A DNA stretch of 64,000 nt. Origin: Sinorhizobium sp. BG8. GTDB taxonomy: Bacteria > Pseudomonadota > Alphaproteobacteria > Rhizobiales > Rhizobiaceae. Below are positions 26,268 through 36,106 of the stretch, in pieces. The DNA lies in contig NZ_CP044011.1 in assembly GCF_016864555.1 (NCBI RefSeq), positions 2,933,501 through 2,997,500 on the forward strand, written 5' to 3'. How positions within the stretch are numbered: the first letter of the stretch is position 1; every line of letters begins with the position of its first letter. The notes beneath the pieces were generated by a model. The model did no database searches, was not told the origin of the DNA, and saw nothing but the letters and a program-made list of their open reading frames with translations. Both the position numbers and the translations under genes were made by a program.

Positions 26268-26909
26268 ATGCTCAACGTGGATCAGCTGGTCAACGCAACC
26301 ACCACGCTGCTCGTAACCATCGATCCACCCGGACTGGCGCCGCTCTTTCTCGGACTGACCATCGGCATGAACCGCGCCCAGCGAAAGCAGGTAGCGCTTC
26401 GCGGCACGATCATCGCTTTCTGCATTCTGACAGCATTCGCCTTGACCGGCGCGAGCCTGCTGGGCCTGCTCGGTATCTCCATCGGCGCCTTCCGCATCGC
26501 CGGAGGCTTTCTCCTGTTCTGGATCGCGTTCGAGATGATTTTCGAGCGCCGGCAGGACCGCAAGGAGAAGACCAGCGAGGTGGCGATCACCAAGGACCAC
26601 ATTCACAACATTGCGGTCTTTCCCCTCGCCCTGCCCCTGATCGCGGGTCCGGGCGCGATTTCGGCGACCATCCTGCTTGCGGGATCCTTCCCCACGCCGG
26701 TGCAGCGGGCGGGCCTCATTGCGGTTATCGCGATTTGCCTTCTCGTGCTCTTTCTCGCGCTCGTCGTCGCGGAGCGCATCGACCGGTTCCTGGGGGTTAC
26801 CGGCCGGGCGATCCTTACCCGATTGCTTGGCGTGATCCTCGCCGCCCTTGCGGTGCAATTCGTGATCGACGGGCTGAGAGCTACGTTGTCCGTCTACACC
26901 GGCCCCTGA
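26268..26909 (+). CDS. MarC family integral membrane protein
   Basis: 213 residues from ATG 26268 with GGGGAGA 9 bases upstream. Six hydrophobic segments of the MarC/UPF0056 type, with D-P-P-G-L-A-P-L-F in the first and P-L-A-L-P-L-I-A-G-P-G-A-I-S in the fourth, the two family signatures. Inner membrane. Despite the name (multiple antibiotic resistance) no transport function is established. Divergent from gyrA across 239 bases, in which I see only promoter-like AT-rich sequence near gyrA. Confidence 0.88.
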   Translation: MLNVDQLVNATTTLLVTIDPPGLAPLFLGLTIGMNRAQRKQVALRGTIIAFCILTAFALTGASLLGLLGISIGAFRIAGGFLLFWIAFEMIFERRQDRKEKTSEVAITKDHIHNIAVFPLALPLIAGPGAISATILLAGSFPTPVQRAGLIAVIAICLLVLFLALVVAERIDRFLGVTGRAILTRLLGVILAALAVQFVIDGLRATLSVYTGP

Positions 26910-27034
26910 TCAGCTCGACGACACGCAACCTCTGCCGCGCGAAAGCTGCCTTTGTCGATACAGCAGCGTTGGCGCTGCAGCGTTCCACATGTCAGGCTCC
27001 GTGCTTTGGCTGCGGGGTTGGAGCGCAAACAAAC

Positions 27035-27067
27035 ATGCCACCCCTTGCGGTCAGCAGGAGGTGGCAT
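27035..27067 (-). terminator. Possible terminator after ssb
   Basis: ATGCCACC at 27035-27042 pairs with GGTGGCAT at 27060-27067 (8 bp, 17-base loop with some extra pairing). On the minus strand GTTTGTTTG follows. It lies about 40 bases past the ssb stop. The loop is large and the T-run broken, so it is weak. Confidence 0.4.
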
Positions 27068-27104
27068 CAATGAGCCGAAAGGCGGGATCGCTATTGCGAA
27101 GCGA

Positions 27105-27611
27105 TCAGAACGGGATGTCGTCGTCCATGTCGCGCGAGAATGACGAGGCCGAGCTGCTCGACCGGCTCGAGGACGAGGAGGACGGCTGGGATCCATAGTC
27201 GTCGTAGCTCGGCGCACCGCCGAAGTCCGCCCCCCCGCGACGGTCGCCACCGCCCTCGCCGCGACCGTCGAGCATCGTCAGCGTCGAGCCAAAGCCCTGC
27301 AGGACGACTTCCGTCGAATAACGGTCGTTGCCGTTCTGATCCTGCCACTTCCGCGTCTGCAGCGCGCCCTCGATGTAGAGCTTGGCGCCCTTCTTCACGT
27401 ACTGTTCGACGACCTTGCACAGGCCTTCGTTGAAAACCACGACCGTGTGCCATTCCGTCTTTTCCCGGCGTTCGCCGGAATTGCGGTCCCGCCACGTCTC
27501 CGACGTCGCGATCCGCAGGTTGGCGATCGGGCGGCCGTCCTGCGTGCGCCGGATTTCCGGGTCCGCCCCGACGTTTCCGATCAAGATAACCTTGTTGACG
27601 CTACCAGCCAT
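27105..27611 (-). CDS. ssb: Single-stranded DNA-binding protein
   Basis: 168 residues from ATG 27611 ([15 protein letters not shown]); the frame runs on to 27668 but the family starts here. OB-fold residues 1-110 with W-R-D-R, W-H-T-V-V-V-F and K-L-Y-I-E-G. Then a Gly/Ser-rich flexible linker with a long Ser stretch, and the canonical acidic tip D-M-D-D-D-I-P-F that docks repair and replication partners. Divergent from uvrA, sharing an SOS box between the two. Confidence 0.95.
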   Translation of the reverse strand: MAGSVNKVILIGNVGADPEIRRTQDGRPIANLRIATSETWRDRNSGERREKTEWHTVVVFNEGLCKVVEQYVKKGAKLYIEGALQTRKWQDQNGNDRYSTEVVLQGFGSTLTMLDGRGEGGGDRRGGADFGGAPSYDDYGSQPSSSSSSRSSSSASSFSRDMDDDIPF

Positions 27612-27744
27612 CGCTTTTGTTCCTGTCACCGCACCAGGCGAGCCCGGTTTCGTTAAAATGCAATCCATCCATCTTATCGATTGCCGACCGCCGGCGCCGC
27701 CCCGCGAAGCCAGTAATCCACAGATGAAATTCCACCTGCAATTT

Positions 27745-27759
27745 GTTCTTTTTTTGTTC
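27745..27759. promoter_or_regulatory. LexA (SOS) box between ssb and uvrA
   Basis: GTTC-TTTTTTT-GTTC is an exact match to the alphaproteobacterial LexA operator GTTC-N7-GTTC. It lies 125 bases before the uvrA start and 134 bases before the ssb start in the opposite direction, so it could control both, as described for ssb-uvrA pairs in rhizobia and enterics. A lexA gene with its own box lies at 58028. Confidence 0.85.
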
Positions 27760-27883
27760 TAGAAAATCCCTAGTATCTTGTCAACCGAATCGGAAACAGG
27801 CACGGATTTATCCCGAAGCGCATGGACAGGCTGTCGTCAGTCCCTACATAGGATGCGCAAACGAGATCCTCACGCTGGACACC

Positions 27884-30805
27884 ATGAGCGAACTAAAGAC
27901 CATCTCCATCCGCGGCGCGCGCGAACATAACCTCAAGGGCATCGACCTGGATCTGCCCCGCAACAAGCTGATCGTGATGACCGGACTTTCCGGCTCGGGC
28001 AAGTCCTCGCTTGCCTTCGACACGATCTATGCGGAGGGCCAGCGCCGCTACGTCGAGAGCCTGTCGGCATATGCCCGCCAGTTCCTCGAGATGATGCAAA
28101 AGCCCGATGTCGACCAGATCGATGGCCTGTCTCCCGCGATCTCCATCGAGCAGAAGACGACTTCGCGCAATCCCCGATCGACGGTAGGGACAGTCACCGA
28201 GATCTACGACTACATGCGCCTGCTGTTCGCCCGCGTCGGCGTGCCTTATTCTCCGGCGACCGGACTTCCGATCGAGAGCCAGACCGTCAGCCAGATGGTC
28301 GACCGTGTCCTCGACATGGGCGAAGGTACGCGGCTCTATATCCTGGCGCCGGTCGTCAGAGGCCGTAAGGGAGAATACAAGAAGGAACTGGCGGAGCTCA
28401 TGAAAAAGGGCTTCCAGCGCGTCAAGATCGACGGCCAGTTCTACGAGATCGCAGACGCGCCTGCCCTCGACAAGAAATACAAGCACGACATCGACGTCGT
28501 GGTCGATCGGATCGTGGTCCGGCCGGACCTAGCCGCACGCCTGGCCGACAGCATCGAAACATGTCTGACGCTTGCGGACGGTCTCGCGATCGCCGAATTC
28601 GCGGACAAGCCCCTGCCACCGGAAGAAACGGCAGCAGGCGGAAGTGCAAACAAGTCGCTCAACGAGACGCATGAACGGGTGCTGTTCTCGGAGAAGTTTG
28701 CCTGCCCTGTTTCCGGCTTCACCATTTCCGAGATCGAGCCCCGGCTCTTTTCCTTCAACAATCCCTTCGGCGCATGCTCCACCTGCGACGGTCTGGGAAG
28801 CCAGCAGAAGATCGACGAAGACCTCATCGTTCCCGAACCGCAGCGCACCCTGCGGGATGGCGCCATCGCGCCATGGGCGAAGTCGTCCTCGCCCTACTAC
28901 AATCAGACGCTGGAAGCCCTCGGCGCCGCCTATGGCTTCAAGCTTTCGAACCGCTGGTCGGACCTTTCCGAGGAGGCTCAGGACGCGATCCTGCACGGCA
29001 CCCGCGAGAAGGTGGAGTTCAATTACCAGGACGGCGCGCGCTCCTACAAGACGACCAAGTCTTTCGAGGGGATCGTGACGAACCTCGAACGACGCTGGAA
29101 GGAAACCGATTCTGCATGGGCGCGCGAGGAAATCGAGCGTTACATGTCGGCGGCCCCCTGCCCGGCCTGCAACGGCTACCGCCTGAAACCCGAGGCGCTC
29201 GCCGTCAAGATCGACAAGTTGCATATCGGCGAAGTGACCGAGATGTCGATCCGCGTCGCACGCGACTGGTTCGACAAGCTGCCGGACCACATGAACGCCA
29301 AGCAGAACGAGATCGCGGTCCGCATCCTCAAGGAAATCCGCGAGAGGCTGCGCTTCCTCAACGATGTCGGGCTGGAATATCTGAGCCTTTCGCGCAATTC
29401 CGGAACTTTGTCCGGTGGCGAAAGCCAGCGCATCCGGCTCGCCTCGCAGATAGGTTCCGGCCTCACCGGCGTGCTCTACGTCCTCGACGAGCCGTCGATC
29501 GGCCTTCATCAGCGTGACAATGCCCGCCTTCTGGAGACGCTTCGCCATCTTCGTGATATCGGCAATACCGTGATCGTCGTGGAGCATGACGAAGACGCGA
29601 TCCTGACCGCAGACTATGTCGTCGACATCGGCCCGGCGGCGGGCATCCATGGTGGCGAAGTGATTGCGCAGGGCGCGCCCGCCGACATCATGGCGAACCC
29701 GAAATCGCTTACGGGCAAGTACCTTTCGGGCGAACTTTCCGTGGCGGTGCCGGCCGAACGCCGCAAGCCGAAGAAGAAGCGGGAGATCACGGTCGTCGGC
29801 GCGCGAGCCAACAACCTAAAGAACGTGACTGCTTCGATCCCGCTTGGTGTCTTTACCGCTGTCACCGGCGTTTCCGGCGGAGGCAAGTCGACCTTCCTCA
29901 TCGAAACGCTCTACAAGTCGGCGGCGCGCCGCATCATGGGCGCGCGCGAAAACCCTGCCGAGCACGATCGCATCGACGGCTTCGAATTCATCGACAAGGT
30001 CATCGATATCGACCAGTCCCCGATCGGCCGGACGCCGCGCTCGAACCCGGCGACATACACCGGGGCCTTCACGCCGATCCGCGACTGGTTCGCCGGATTG
30101 CCGGAGGCAAAGGCGCGCGGCTACCAGCCGGGGCGCTTCTCCTTCAACGTGAAGGGCGGGCGCTGCGAAGCCTGCCAGGGCGACGGCGTCATCAAGATCG
30201 AGATGCACTTCCTGCCAGACGTCTATGTCACTTGCGACGTCTGCCACGGCAAACGGTACAACCGGGAAACGCTGGACGTGCACTTCAAGGGCAAGTCGAT
30301 CGCCGATGTGCTCGACATGACCGTGGAGGAAGGCGTCGAGTTCTTCGCGGCCGTGCCTGCCGTGCGCGACAAGCTGGTGACGCTGAACCAGGTGGGCCTC
30401 GGCTACATCAAGGTCGGCCAGCAGGCGAATACGCTCTCGGGCGGCGAGGCGCAGCGCGTCAAGCTGGCAAAGGAACTGTCAAAGCGCTCGACTGGTCGCA
30501 CGCTCTATATCCTGGACGAACCCACAACGGGCCTGCATTTCCACGACGTTGCGAAGCTGCTCGAGGTGCTGCACGAGCTGGTGAACCAGGGCAATTCGGT
30601 CGTGGTGATCGAACACAACCTCGAAGTCATCAAGACGGCGGACTGGGTCATCGATTTCGGACCCGAGGGCGGCGATGGCGGCGGCGAGGTCATTGCCGAA
30701 GGTACGCCGGAACAGGTGGTGAAGGTGGATCGGTCCTACACCGGAAAGTTTCTCAAGGAATTGCTCGAGCGGCGTCCACAACGAAAGGCCGAAGCCGCGG
30801 AGTGA
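27884..30805 (+). CDS. uvrA: Excinuclease ABC subunit A
   Basis: 973 residues from ATG 27884 ([18 protein letters not shown]); the frame is open from 27743. The damage-scanning ATPase of nucleotide excision repair. Two ABC cassettes: Walker [10 protein letters not shown] and G-V-S-G-G-G-K-S-T, signatures [12 protein letters not shown] and [11 protein letters not shown]. Three zinc-binding Cys groups are visible: C-P-V-S-G with C-S-T-C, C-P-A-C, and C-E-A-C with C-D-V-C. Full length. An SOS box lies upstream. Confidence 0.96.
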   Translation: MSELKTISIRGAREHNLKGIDLDLPRNKLIVMTGLSGSGKSSLAFDTIYAEGQRRYVESLSAYARQFLEMMQKPDVDQIDGLSPAISIEQKTTSRNPRSTVGTVTEIYDYMRLLFARVGVPYSPATGLPIESQTVSQMVDRVLDMGEGTRLYILAPVVRGRKGEYKKELAELMKKGFQRVKIDGQFYEIADAPALDKKYKHDIDVVVDRIVVRPDLAARLADSIETCLTLADGLAIAEFADKPLPPEETAAGGSANKSLNETHERVLFSEKFACPVSGFTISEIEPRLFSFNNPFGACSTCDGLGSQQKIDEDLIVPEPQRTLRDGAIAPWAKSSSPYYNQTLEALGAAYGFKLSNRWSDLSEEAQDAILHGTREKVEFNYQDGARSYKTTKSFEGIVTNLERRWKETDSAWAREEIERYMSAAPCPACNGYRLKPEALAVKIDKLHIGEVTEMSIRVARDWFDKLPDHMNAKQNEIAVRILKEIRERLRFLNDVGLEYLSLSRNSGTLSGGESQRIRLASQIGSGLTGVLYVLDEPSIGLHQRDNARLLETLRHLRDIGNTVIVVEHDEDAILTADYVVDIGPAAGIHGGEVIAQGAPADIMANPKSLTGKYLSGELSVAVPAERRKPKKKREITVVGARANNLKNVTASIPLGVFTAVTGVSGGGKSTFLIETLYKSAARRIMGARENPAEHDRIDGFEFIDKVIDIDQSPIGRTPRSNPATYTGAFTPIRDWFAGLPEAKARGYQPGRFSFNVKGGRCEACQGDGVIKIEMHFLPDVYVTCDVCHGKRYNRETLDVHFKGKSIADVLDMTVEEGVEFFAAVPAVRDKLVTLNQVGLGYIKVGQQANTLSGGEAQRVKLAKELSKRSTGRTLYILDEPTTGLHFHDVAKLLEVLHELVNQGNSVVVIEHNLEVIKTADWVIDFGPEGGDGGGEVIAEGTPEQVVKVDRSYTGKFLKELLERRPQRKAEAAE

Positions 30806-30814
30806 GGGACAGCT

Positions 30815-30831
30815 CGTGACCGGCGGTCACG
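30815..30831 (+). terminator. Hairpin after uvrA
   Basis: CGTGACC - GGC - GGTCACG is a perfect 7-bp stem starting 10 bases after the uvrA stop and followed by GGTTCTTCTG. The T-run is weak; probably a terminator. The rest of the 231-base gap before the next gene shows nothing else. Confidence 0.55.
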
Positions 30832-31036
30832 GGTTCTTCTGGGGGCGGCGTCGCGAGCAGACTGCATGAAGGGTTCATGGTCGTGCTCCATGATCCTTCC
30901 CCTCGAACGGCCGGTCAGATTTGCGTGACTCTGATCCGGAGCTCAGTCACCTTCTGCCGTCACACGCGTTCAGATCTTCTCGAGGCCGGTTCACGTGGGC
31001 CGGCCAAGGTTCCAGCTAACTTCGATGGGGAACAGC

Positions 31037-31840
31037 ATGACCAAAACCGGCACGATCCGCACCGGCATAGGCGGGTGGACCTTCGATCCATGGGAAGGAA
31101 CGTTCTATCCGGAGAAGCTGCCGAAGAAGAAACAGCTCGAATATGCGAGCCGGGAGCTGACGGCGATCGAGGTCAACGGTACCTATTACAGCTCGCAGAA
31201 GCCCGAGACATTCGCCAAATGGGCCTCCGAAGTGCCGGAGGGCTTCATTTTCACGCTCAAGGCAAGCCGCTTTGTGACAAACCGCAAGGTTCTGGCGAGT
31301 GCGGGCGAGTCGATGGAGCGTTTTCTGACACAGGGACTGACCGAACTCGGGCCGCATCTTGGGCCGATACTCTGGCAGTTCGCGCCGACGAAGAAATTCG
31401 AGCCCGAAGATTTCACCGCCTTTCTGGCGTTGCTGCCGGAGAAGCAGGACGGACTGACGCTGCGCCACGCCCTGGAGGTGCGCCATCCCTCCTTCATGGT
31501 TCCGGAATTTGCGAAGCTCGCGCGCAAGCACAAAGTCGCCATCGTTTACGCTGAACACGCTGATTATCCCGAGATCGCCGATGTGACGACGGATTTCGTC
31601 TACGCCCGGCTGCAGAAGGGAAACGACAATGTGCTCACCTGCTACGAACCCGGAAGGCTGGACCGGTGGGCCGACAGGGTGGCGCGCTGGGCCGAAGGCG
31701 GCGAGCCCGGCGATCTACCTCGGATCGATCCCGACCACACGCCCGCGAACAAGCCGCGAGATGTCTTCGCCTTCTTCATTCACGAGGGAAAGGTGAACGC
31801 GCCGAACGGTGCGCGCGAACTTAAGAAGAGGACCGGCTGA
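31037..31840 (+). CDS. DUF72 family protein
   Basis: 267 residues from ATG 31037 with GGGGA 6 bases before. TIM-barrel DUF72 signatures are visible: G-I-G-G-W-T-F-D-P-W-E-G-T-F-Y-P, the E-V-N-G-T-Y-Y strand, K-A-S-R-F-V-T-N, L-W-Q-F, and the Tyr-rich Y-A-R-L-Q end (other members have Y-x-R-L/F-H). The function of the family is not established; structures resemble endonuclease IV-like barrels. Cytoplasmic. It converges with the NAD(P)HX repair gene across 16 bases. Confidence 0.87.
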   Translation: MTKTGTIRTGIGGWTFDPWEGTFYPEKLPKKKQLEYASRELTAIEVNGTYYSSQKPETFAKWASEVPEGFIFTLKASRFVTNRKVLASAGESMERFLTQGLTELGPHLGPILWQFAPTKKFEPEDFTAFLALLPEKQDGLTLRHALEVRHPSFMVPEFAKLARKHKVAIVYAEHADYPEIADVTTDFVYARLQKGNDNVLTCYEPGRLDRWADRVARWAEGGEPGDLPRIDPDHTPANKPRDVFAFFIHEGKVNAPNGARELKKRTG

Positions 31841-31856
31841 GCAGGCCGGGAACACC

Positions 31857-33344
31857 TCAGGAGGCGGCTTGACCGATAGGGCGGATTGACGCCGCAAGAT
31901 CCTCTGCCGTCATCCCCTCGCCTGCCCGTTCGCCTGCCTCTCCATGACGCCAGACGGCGGCAGCCGCCGCCTCGAAGGCAGGCATGCCCTTGGCGAGGTG
32001 GGCGCCAACGATGCCAGCCAAAACGTCGCCGGATCCTGCGGTCGCGAGCCAGGGCGGAGCATTTTCGTTGACGAGGGCGCGCCCGTCCGGCGCGGCGATC
32101 ACAGTATCCGCTCCCTTCATCACGACGACCGCATGGCTGCGCGCGGCCGCCTTCCTGGCGCGCTCTACCTTGGACAGCTCCGTGTCGGCAGCAAGATCGG
32201 GAAACAGTCGCGCGAATTCGCCGTCGTGCGGCGTCAGCACGAGTCGCACCGGTCCCTCTCGGAACGCGGAGAACAGGACATCCGGATCCTCCCGGAATGC
32301 CGTTATGCCGTCTGCGTCGAGCACGAGCGGCCGATCCGACAGCGCCAGCACCAGGGCCCGCGCTTTCTTCAGGTCGCCGAAGCCCGGGCCGAGAACGAAA
32401 GCCGAGATTCGGGGATCGGCGGCTTTCGCCTGCACATCGGCTACGTCTCCGACCTCCTTGAGCATGATGGCGGTCAGATGCGCGGCATTGGTTGCCAGAG
32501 CATCCCGGGGCGCAAAGATGGTCACGAGCCCGGCCCCTGCCCTCAATCCGGCCGTCGCCGAGAGCCGGGCGGCTCCGGTCGTCAAGGCCCCGCCGGAAAA
32601 CACCACCAGATGACCCCGATTGTATTTATGGGCTTCCGGCTGCGACGACGGCAGCGCCATCCTCCAGACCGTGGGTGAGTTGACCCTCAAATGATGCGAC
32701 TCGGCAATGACGACGCGAGGTGGGATGCCGATGTCGAAGACTTCAATTGAACCGCACAGCAGCCTGCCGGGCAACAACACATGTCCCGGCTTGCGGCACA
32801 TGAAGGTGACGGTATGCGTCGCCGTGAATGCCGTTCCGCGGACGGTACCCATTCGGCCGCATAGGCCGGAGGGTAGGTCGACGGCGATGACGGGCAAATC
32901 GCGGGCCGTGACGGCCGAGACGACATCACGAACTTCTGCCGGGACATCTCGCGCAAGACCGGCACCGAAGAGCGCATCGATCACGACGTCGCCCGGTCGA
33001 GGCACGTAGGTCGCGAGAGGCTTTGTCGGATACGCAAGGTCGGAGAAGGCCCTCGCTGCGTCGCCCGTGAGGGCAGCCGTATCACCGAGCGAATACACAT
33101 CGACGCTCGCGCCCGCCTCATACAACAGCGCTGCGGCAATGTAGCCGTCGCCACCGTTGTTGCCAGGCCCGCAAAGCACGACGTAGCGCAGCGCCCCAGG
33201 GTAGTGGCGAAGGGCCGCGGCGCCCGCGGCGCTGCCCGCTTTCAGCATCAGCCCGTAGCTGTCGATGCCTGACGCGGCGGCGCTGCGATCGATCGCAGCC
33301 ATTTCGGCGGGTGTAACGACCAGATTTTCGAGCTGATGACGCAT
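31857..33344 (-). CDS. nnr: Bifunctional NAD(P)HX epimerase / ADP-dependent dehydratase
   Basis: 495 residues. Repairs hydrated NADH and NADPH. The N-terminal half (about 1-220) is the YjeF-N epimerase with the C-G-P-G-N-N-G-G-D-G loop and the catalytic Asp in V-I-A-V-D-L-P-S-G. The C-terminal half (about 230-495) is the ribokinase-like dehydratase with H-K-Y-N-R-G-H-L-V-V, G-P-G-F-G, L-D-A-D-G-I-T, L-T-P-H-D-G-E-F, and the phosphate-binding A-T-A-G-S-G-D-V-L-A-G. Full-length fusion. It is divergent from glnB; the 338-base gap between carries the glnB promoter. Confidence 0.93.
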   Translation of the reverse strand: MRHQLENLVVTPAEMAAIDRSAAASGIDSYGLMLKAGSAAGAAALRHYPGALRYVVLCGPGNNGGDGYIAAALLYEAGASVDVYSLGDTAALTGDAARAFSDLAYPTKPLATYVPRPGDVVIDALFGAGLARDVPAEVRDVVSAVTARDLPVIAVDLPSGLCGRMGTVRGTAFTATHTVTFMCRKPGHVLLPGRLLCGSIEVFDIGIPPRVVIAESHHLRVNSPTVWRMALPSSQPEAHKYNRGHLVVFSGGALTTGAARLSATAGLRAGAGLVTIFAPRDALATNAAHLTAIMLKEVGDVADVQAKAADPRISAFVLGPGFGDLKKARALVLALSDRPLVLDADGITAFREDPDVLFSAFREGPVRLVLTPHDGEFARLFPDLAADTELSKVERARKAAARSHAVVVMKGADTVIAAPDGRALVNENAPPWLATAGSGDVLAGIVGAHLAKGMPAFEAAAAAVWRHGEAGERAGEGMTAEDLAASIRPIGQAAS

Positions 33345-33412
33345 CCCCGAACAATGCCTTCAAGCCAGTAGAGCAACAAGAGGAAAATCGAGGCATCCAA
33401 AAGATCATAAAT

Positions 33413-33426
33413 TATGCATTTGCATA
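33413..33426. promoter_or_regulatory. Palindrome upstream of glnB
   Basis: TATGCA-TT-TGCATA is a perfect inverted repeat in AT-rich DNA about 190 bases before the sigma-54 element of glnB and 70 bases before the nnr start. Its place fits an enhancer for NtrC, whose sites also have TGCA half-sites, or an operator of nnr. Binding is not shown. Confidence 0.35.
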
Positions 33427-33607
33427 GTTTTAGTGCTTAAAAATGATGCCGTTGCCGACAAAGCTCTCGACGCGGTCTGCTCCCTCCACAGCACAGTCAT
33501 TCGCGGGGTATTTTTTAGGCATTTTTCACTGGCTTTCGGTTTGGAAACCGTCATGATGCATGCTACCTCACTGTGTCCACACGTCGAAAGACCCGGACGC
33601 GCCAGTT

Positions 33608-33623
33608 TGGCATGCAAAATGCA
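33608..33623 (+). promoter_or_regulatory. Sigma-54 promoter of glnBA
   Basis: TGGCAT-GCAAA-ATGCA has the GG and GC dinucleotides exactly 12 bases apart (33609 and 33621) and close agreement with the consensus TGGCAC-N5-TTGCA. It ends 60 bases before the glnB ATG. glnBA of Rhizobium is known to have an NtrC-activated sigma-54 promoter, so this assignment is strong. Confidence 0.8.
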
Positions 33624-33655
33624 TCAGTGAGGGCAGCGGGCATAGTCCTGCGTAA

Positions 33656-34021
<366 letters not shown>

Positions 34022-34080
34022 TCCGCCTAGCCGTTCGGCCAAGGTATTTCCATTCGTCATCTCACACAGGGAATGCAAAA

Positions 34081-35490
34081 ATGACGACTGCAAATGATAT
34101 CCTCAAACAAATCAAGGAAAACGACGTCAAGTTCGTAGACCTGCGCTTTACCGACCCGAAGGGTAAGCTGCAGCACGTGACGATGGATATTTCCTGTGTC
34201 GACGAAGACATGTTCGCAGATGGCGTCATGTTCGACGGCTCGTCGATTGCCGGTTGGAAGGCGATCAACGAATCCGACATGGTCCTGATGCCCGATCCGG
34301 CAACCGTTCACATGGACCCCTTCTTCGCCCAGTCGACGATGGTCATCTTCTGCGACATTCTCGACCCGATCTCGGGCGAAGCCTACAACCGCGACCCGCG
34401 CGGCACCGCAAAGAAGGCCGAGGCATACCTCAAGGCCTCCGGCATCGGTGACACCGTTTTCGTCGGTCCGGAACCGGAATTCTTCGTGTTCGACGACGTC
34501 AAGTACAAGGCGGATCCGTACAACACCGGCTTCAAGCTCGACTCCTCCGAGCTGCCGTCGAACGACGACACCGACTATGAAACCGGCAACCTCGGCCACC
34601 GCCCGCGCGTCAAGGGCGGTTACTTCCCGGTTCCGCCGGTCGACAGCTGCCAGGACATGCGCTCCGAAATGCTGACGGTTCTCACCGAAATGGGCGTGGT
34701 CGTCGAAAAGCAGCACCACGAAGTGGCAGCCGCCCAGCACGAGCTCGGCGTCAAGTTCGACACTCTGGTCCGCAACGCCGACAAGATCCAGATCTACAAG
34801 TACGTTGTCCATCAGGTAGCCAACGCCTACGGCAAGACGGCAACCTTCATGCCGAAGCCGATCTTCGGCGACAACGGCTCGGGCATGCACGTGCACCAGT
34901 CCATCTGGAAGGACGGTAAGCCGACCTTCGCTGGTGACGAGTATGCCGGCCTGTCCGAGAGCTGCCTCTTCTACATCGGCGGCATCATCAAGCATGCCAA
35001 GGCGATCAACGCCTTTACCAACCCGACGACGAACTCCTACAAGCGTCTCGTCCCGGGCTATGAGGCTCCGGTTCTGCTCGCCTACTCGGCCCGCAACCGC
35101 TCCGCTTCGTGCCGCATTCCGTTCGGCTCCGGTCCGAAGTCCAAGCGCGTCGAAGTCCGCTTCCCCGACCCGCTGGCGAACCCCTACCTCGGCTTCGCCG
35201 CCATGCTGATGGCCGGCCTCGACGGCATCAAGAACAAGATCCATCCCGGCAAGGCGATGGACAAGGACCTCTACGACCTGCCGCCGAAGGAGCTCAAGAA
35301 GATCCCGACCGTCTGCGGCAGCTTGCGTGAAGCGCTCGAAAGCCTCGACAAGGATCGCAAGTTCCTGACGGCCGGCGGCGTTTTCGACGACGACCAAATC
35401 GATGCCTACATCGAACTGAAGATGGTCGAGGTCATGCGGTTCGAGATGACCCCGCATCCGGTCGAGTTCGACATGTACTACTCCGCCTGA
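34081..35490 (+). CDS. glnA: Glutamine synthetase type I
   Basis: 469 residues. Makes glutamine from glutamate, ammonia and ATP, as a cytoplasmic dodecamer. Seen are the [10 protein letters not shown] loop, [10 protein letters not shown], the ATP site [15 protein letters not shown], and the glutamate-binding R-S-A-S-C-R-I-P. The adenylylation Tyr398 sits in K-D-L-Y-D-L-P-P, so activity is controlled by GlnE. Codon use is strongly biased to C/G endings, as in highly expressed genes. Downstream of glnB in one operon; a strong terminator follows. Confidence 0.97.
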   Translation: MTTANDILKQIKENDVKFVDLRFTDPKGKLQHVTMDISCVDEDMFADGVMFDGSSIAGWKAINESDMVLMPDPATVHMDPFFAQSTMVIFCDILDPISGEAYNRDPRGTAKKAEAYLKASGIGDTVFVGPEPEFFVFDDVKYKADPYNTGFKLDSSELPSNDDTDYETGNLGHRPRVKGGYFPVPPVDSCQDMRSEMLTVLTEMGVVVEKQHHEVAAAQHELGVKFDTLVRNADKIQIYKYVVHQVANAYGKTATFMPKPIFGDNGSGMHVHQSIWKDGKPTFAGDEYAGLSESCLFYIGGIIKHAKAINAFTNPTTNSYKRLVPGYEAPVLLAYSARNRSASCRIPFGSGPKSKRVEVRFPDPLANPYLGFAAMLMAGLDGIKNKIHPGKAMDKDLYDLPPKELKKIPTVCGSLREALESLDKDRKFLTAGGVFDDDQIDAYIELKMVEVMRFEMTPHPVEFDMYYSA

Positions 35491-35538
35491 CAAGGCCGTC
35501 GGCCTTTCGCCCGGGCGGAAGGACCTTCGAAAAAGCGA

Positions 35539-35568
35539 GAAACCCGGCAGCAATGCCGGGTTTCTTTT
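35539..35568 (+). terminator. Intrinsic terminator after glnA
   Basis: GAAACCCGGCA - GCAA - TGCCGGGTTTC followed by TTTT: a perfect 11-bp stem with a tetraloop, 49 bases past the glnA stop. Confidence 0.92.
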
Positions 35569-35695
35569 GTTCTGGCCATGTCCAGGCACCCATGGGGTGC
35601 GAATCGGCGCGGTCGGCACCCTTTCGGCGCGAAGCCTCGAACTATTGATGTTTCGTCGGAGTTACCCACATATGGCTAGAAAGGAAGGCTACACA

Positions 35696-36031
35696 ATGAA
35701 GATGCGTACCGCAAAGTTTGCGATCGGCGATGTAGTCCGCCACCGGGTATTTCCCTTCCGTGGCGTGATCTTCGACGTCGATCCGGAATTCGCCAATACA
35801 GAGGAATGGTGGAACGCCATTCCCGCGGAAATCCGTCCCTCGAAGGACCAGCCATTCTACCACCTCTTCGCCGAGAATGACGAAATGGAGTACGTGGCCT
35901 ATGTCTCGGAACAGAACCTCGTGGTCGACGACAGCGACAAACCGCTTCGCCACCATCAGGTCCATGCCCTGATGGACCGCGGCGGCTCCGGTCATTACCA
36001 CTGGAAACAGCAGGCGGACTTTTTCCATTGA
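35696..36031 (+). CDS. hspQ: HspQ heat-shock protein / protease adaptor
   Basis: 111 residues from ATG 35696, preceded by AAGGAAGG at 8 bases; an in-frame ATG at 35672 would put that site inside the gene. The YccV/HspQ hemimethylated-DNA-binding fold shows F-A-I-G-D-V-V-R-H-R, F-P-F-R-G-V-I-F-D-V-D-P-E-F, Q-P-F-Y-H-L and Y-V-A-Y-V-S-E-Q-N-L. In E. coli HspQ binds hemimethylated oriC DNA and stimulates Lon. No clear RpoH promoter was found. Monocistronic between two terminators. Confidence 0.9.
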   Translation: MKMRTAKFAIGDVVRHRVFPFRGVIFDVDPEFANTEEWWNAIPAEIRPSKDQPFYHLFAENDEMEYVAYVSEQNLVVDDSDKPLRHHQVHALMDRGGSGHYHWKQQADFFH

Positions 36032-36055
36032 GAAGCAGCTGCAGCTAACTGCAAC

Positions 36056-36089
36056 AAAAAACCCGGCATTTCTGCCGGGTTTCTTTTTT
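36056..36089. terminator. Bidirectional terminator between hspQ and ialB
   Basis: AAACCCGGCA - TTTC - TGCCGGGTTT, with TTTTTT on one side and AAAAA on the other, between the converging hspQ and ialB genes. The stem is almost identical to that of the glnA terminator 500 bases upstream. Confidence 0.92.
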
Positions 36090-36106
36090 GGTCGAATGGC
36101 TGAAGC

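Noticed and set aside
35630-35675. RpoH-type promoter before hspQ
   Set aside because: A CTCGAA and a CCCACATAT are present but the spacing is about 23 bases rather than the expected 17.
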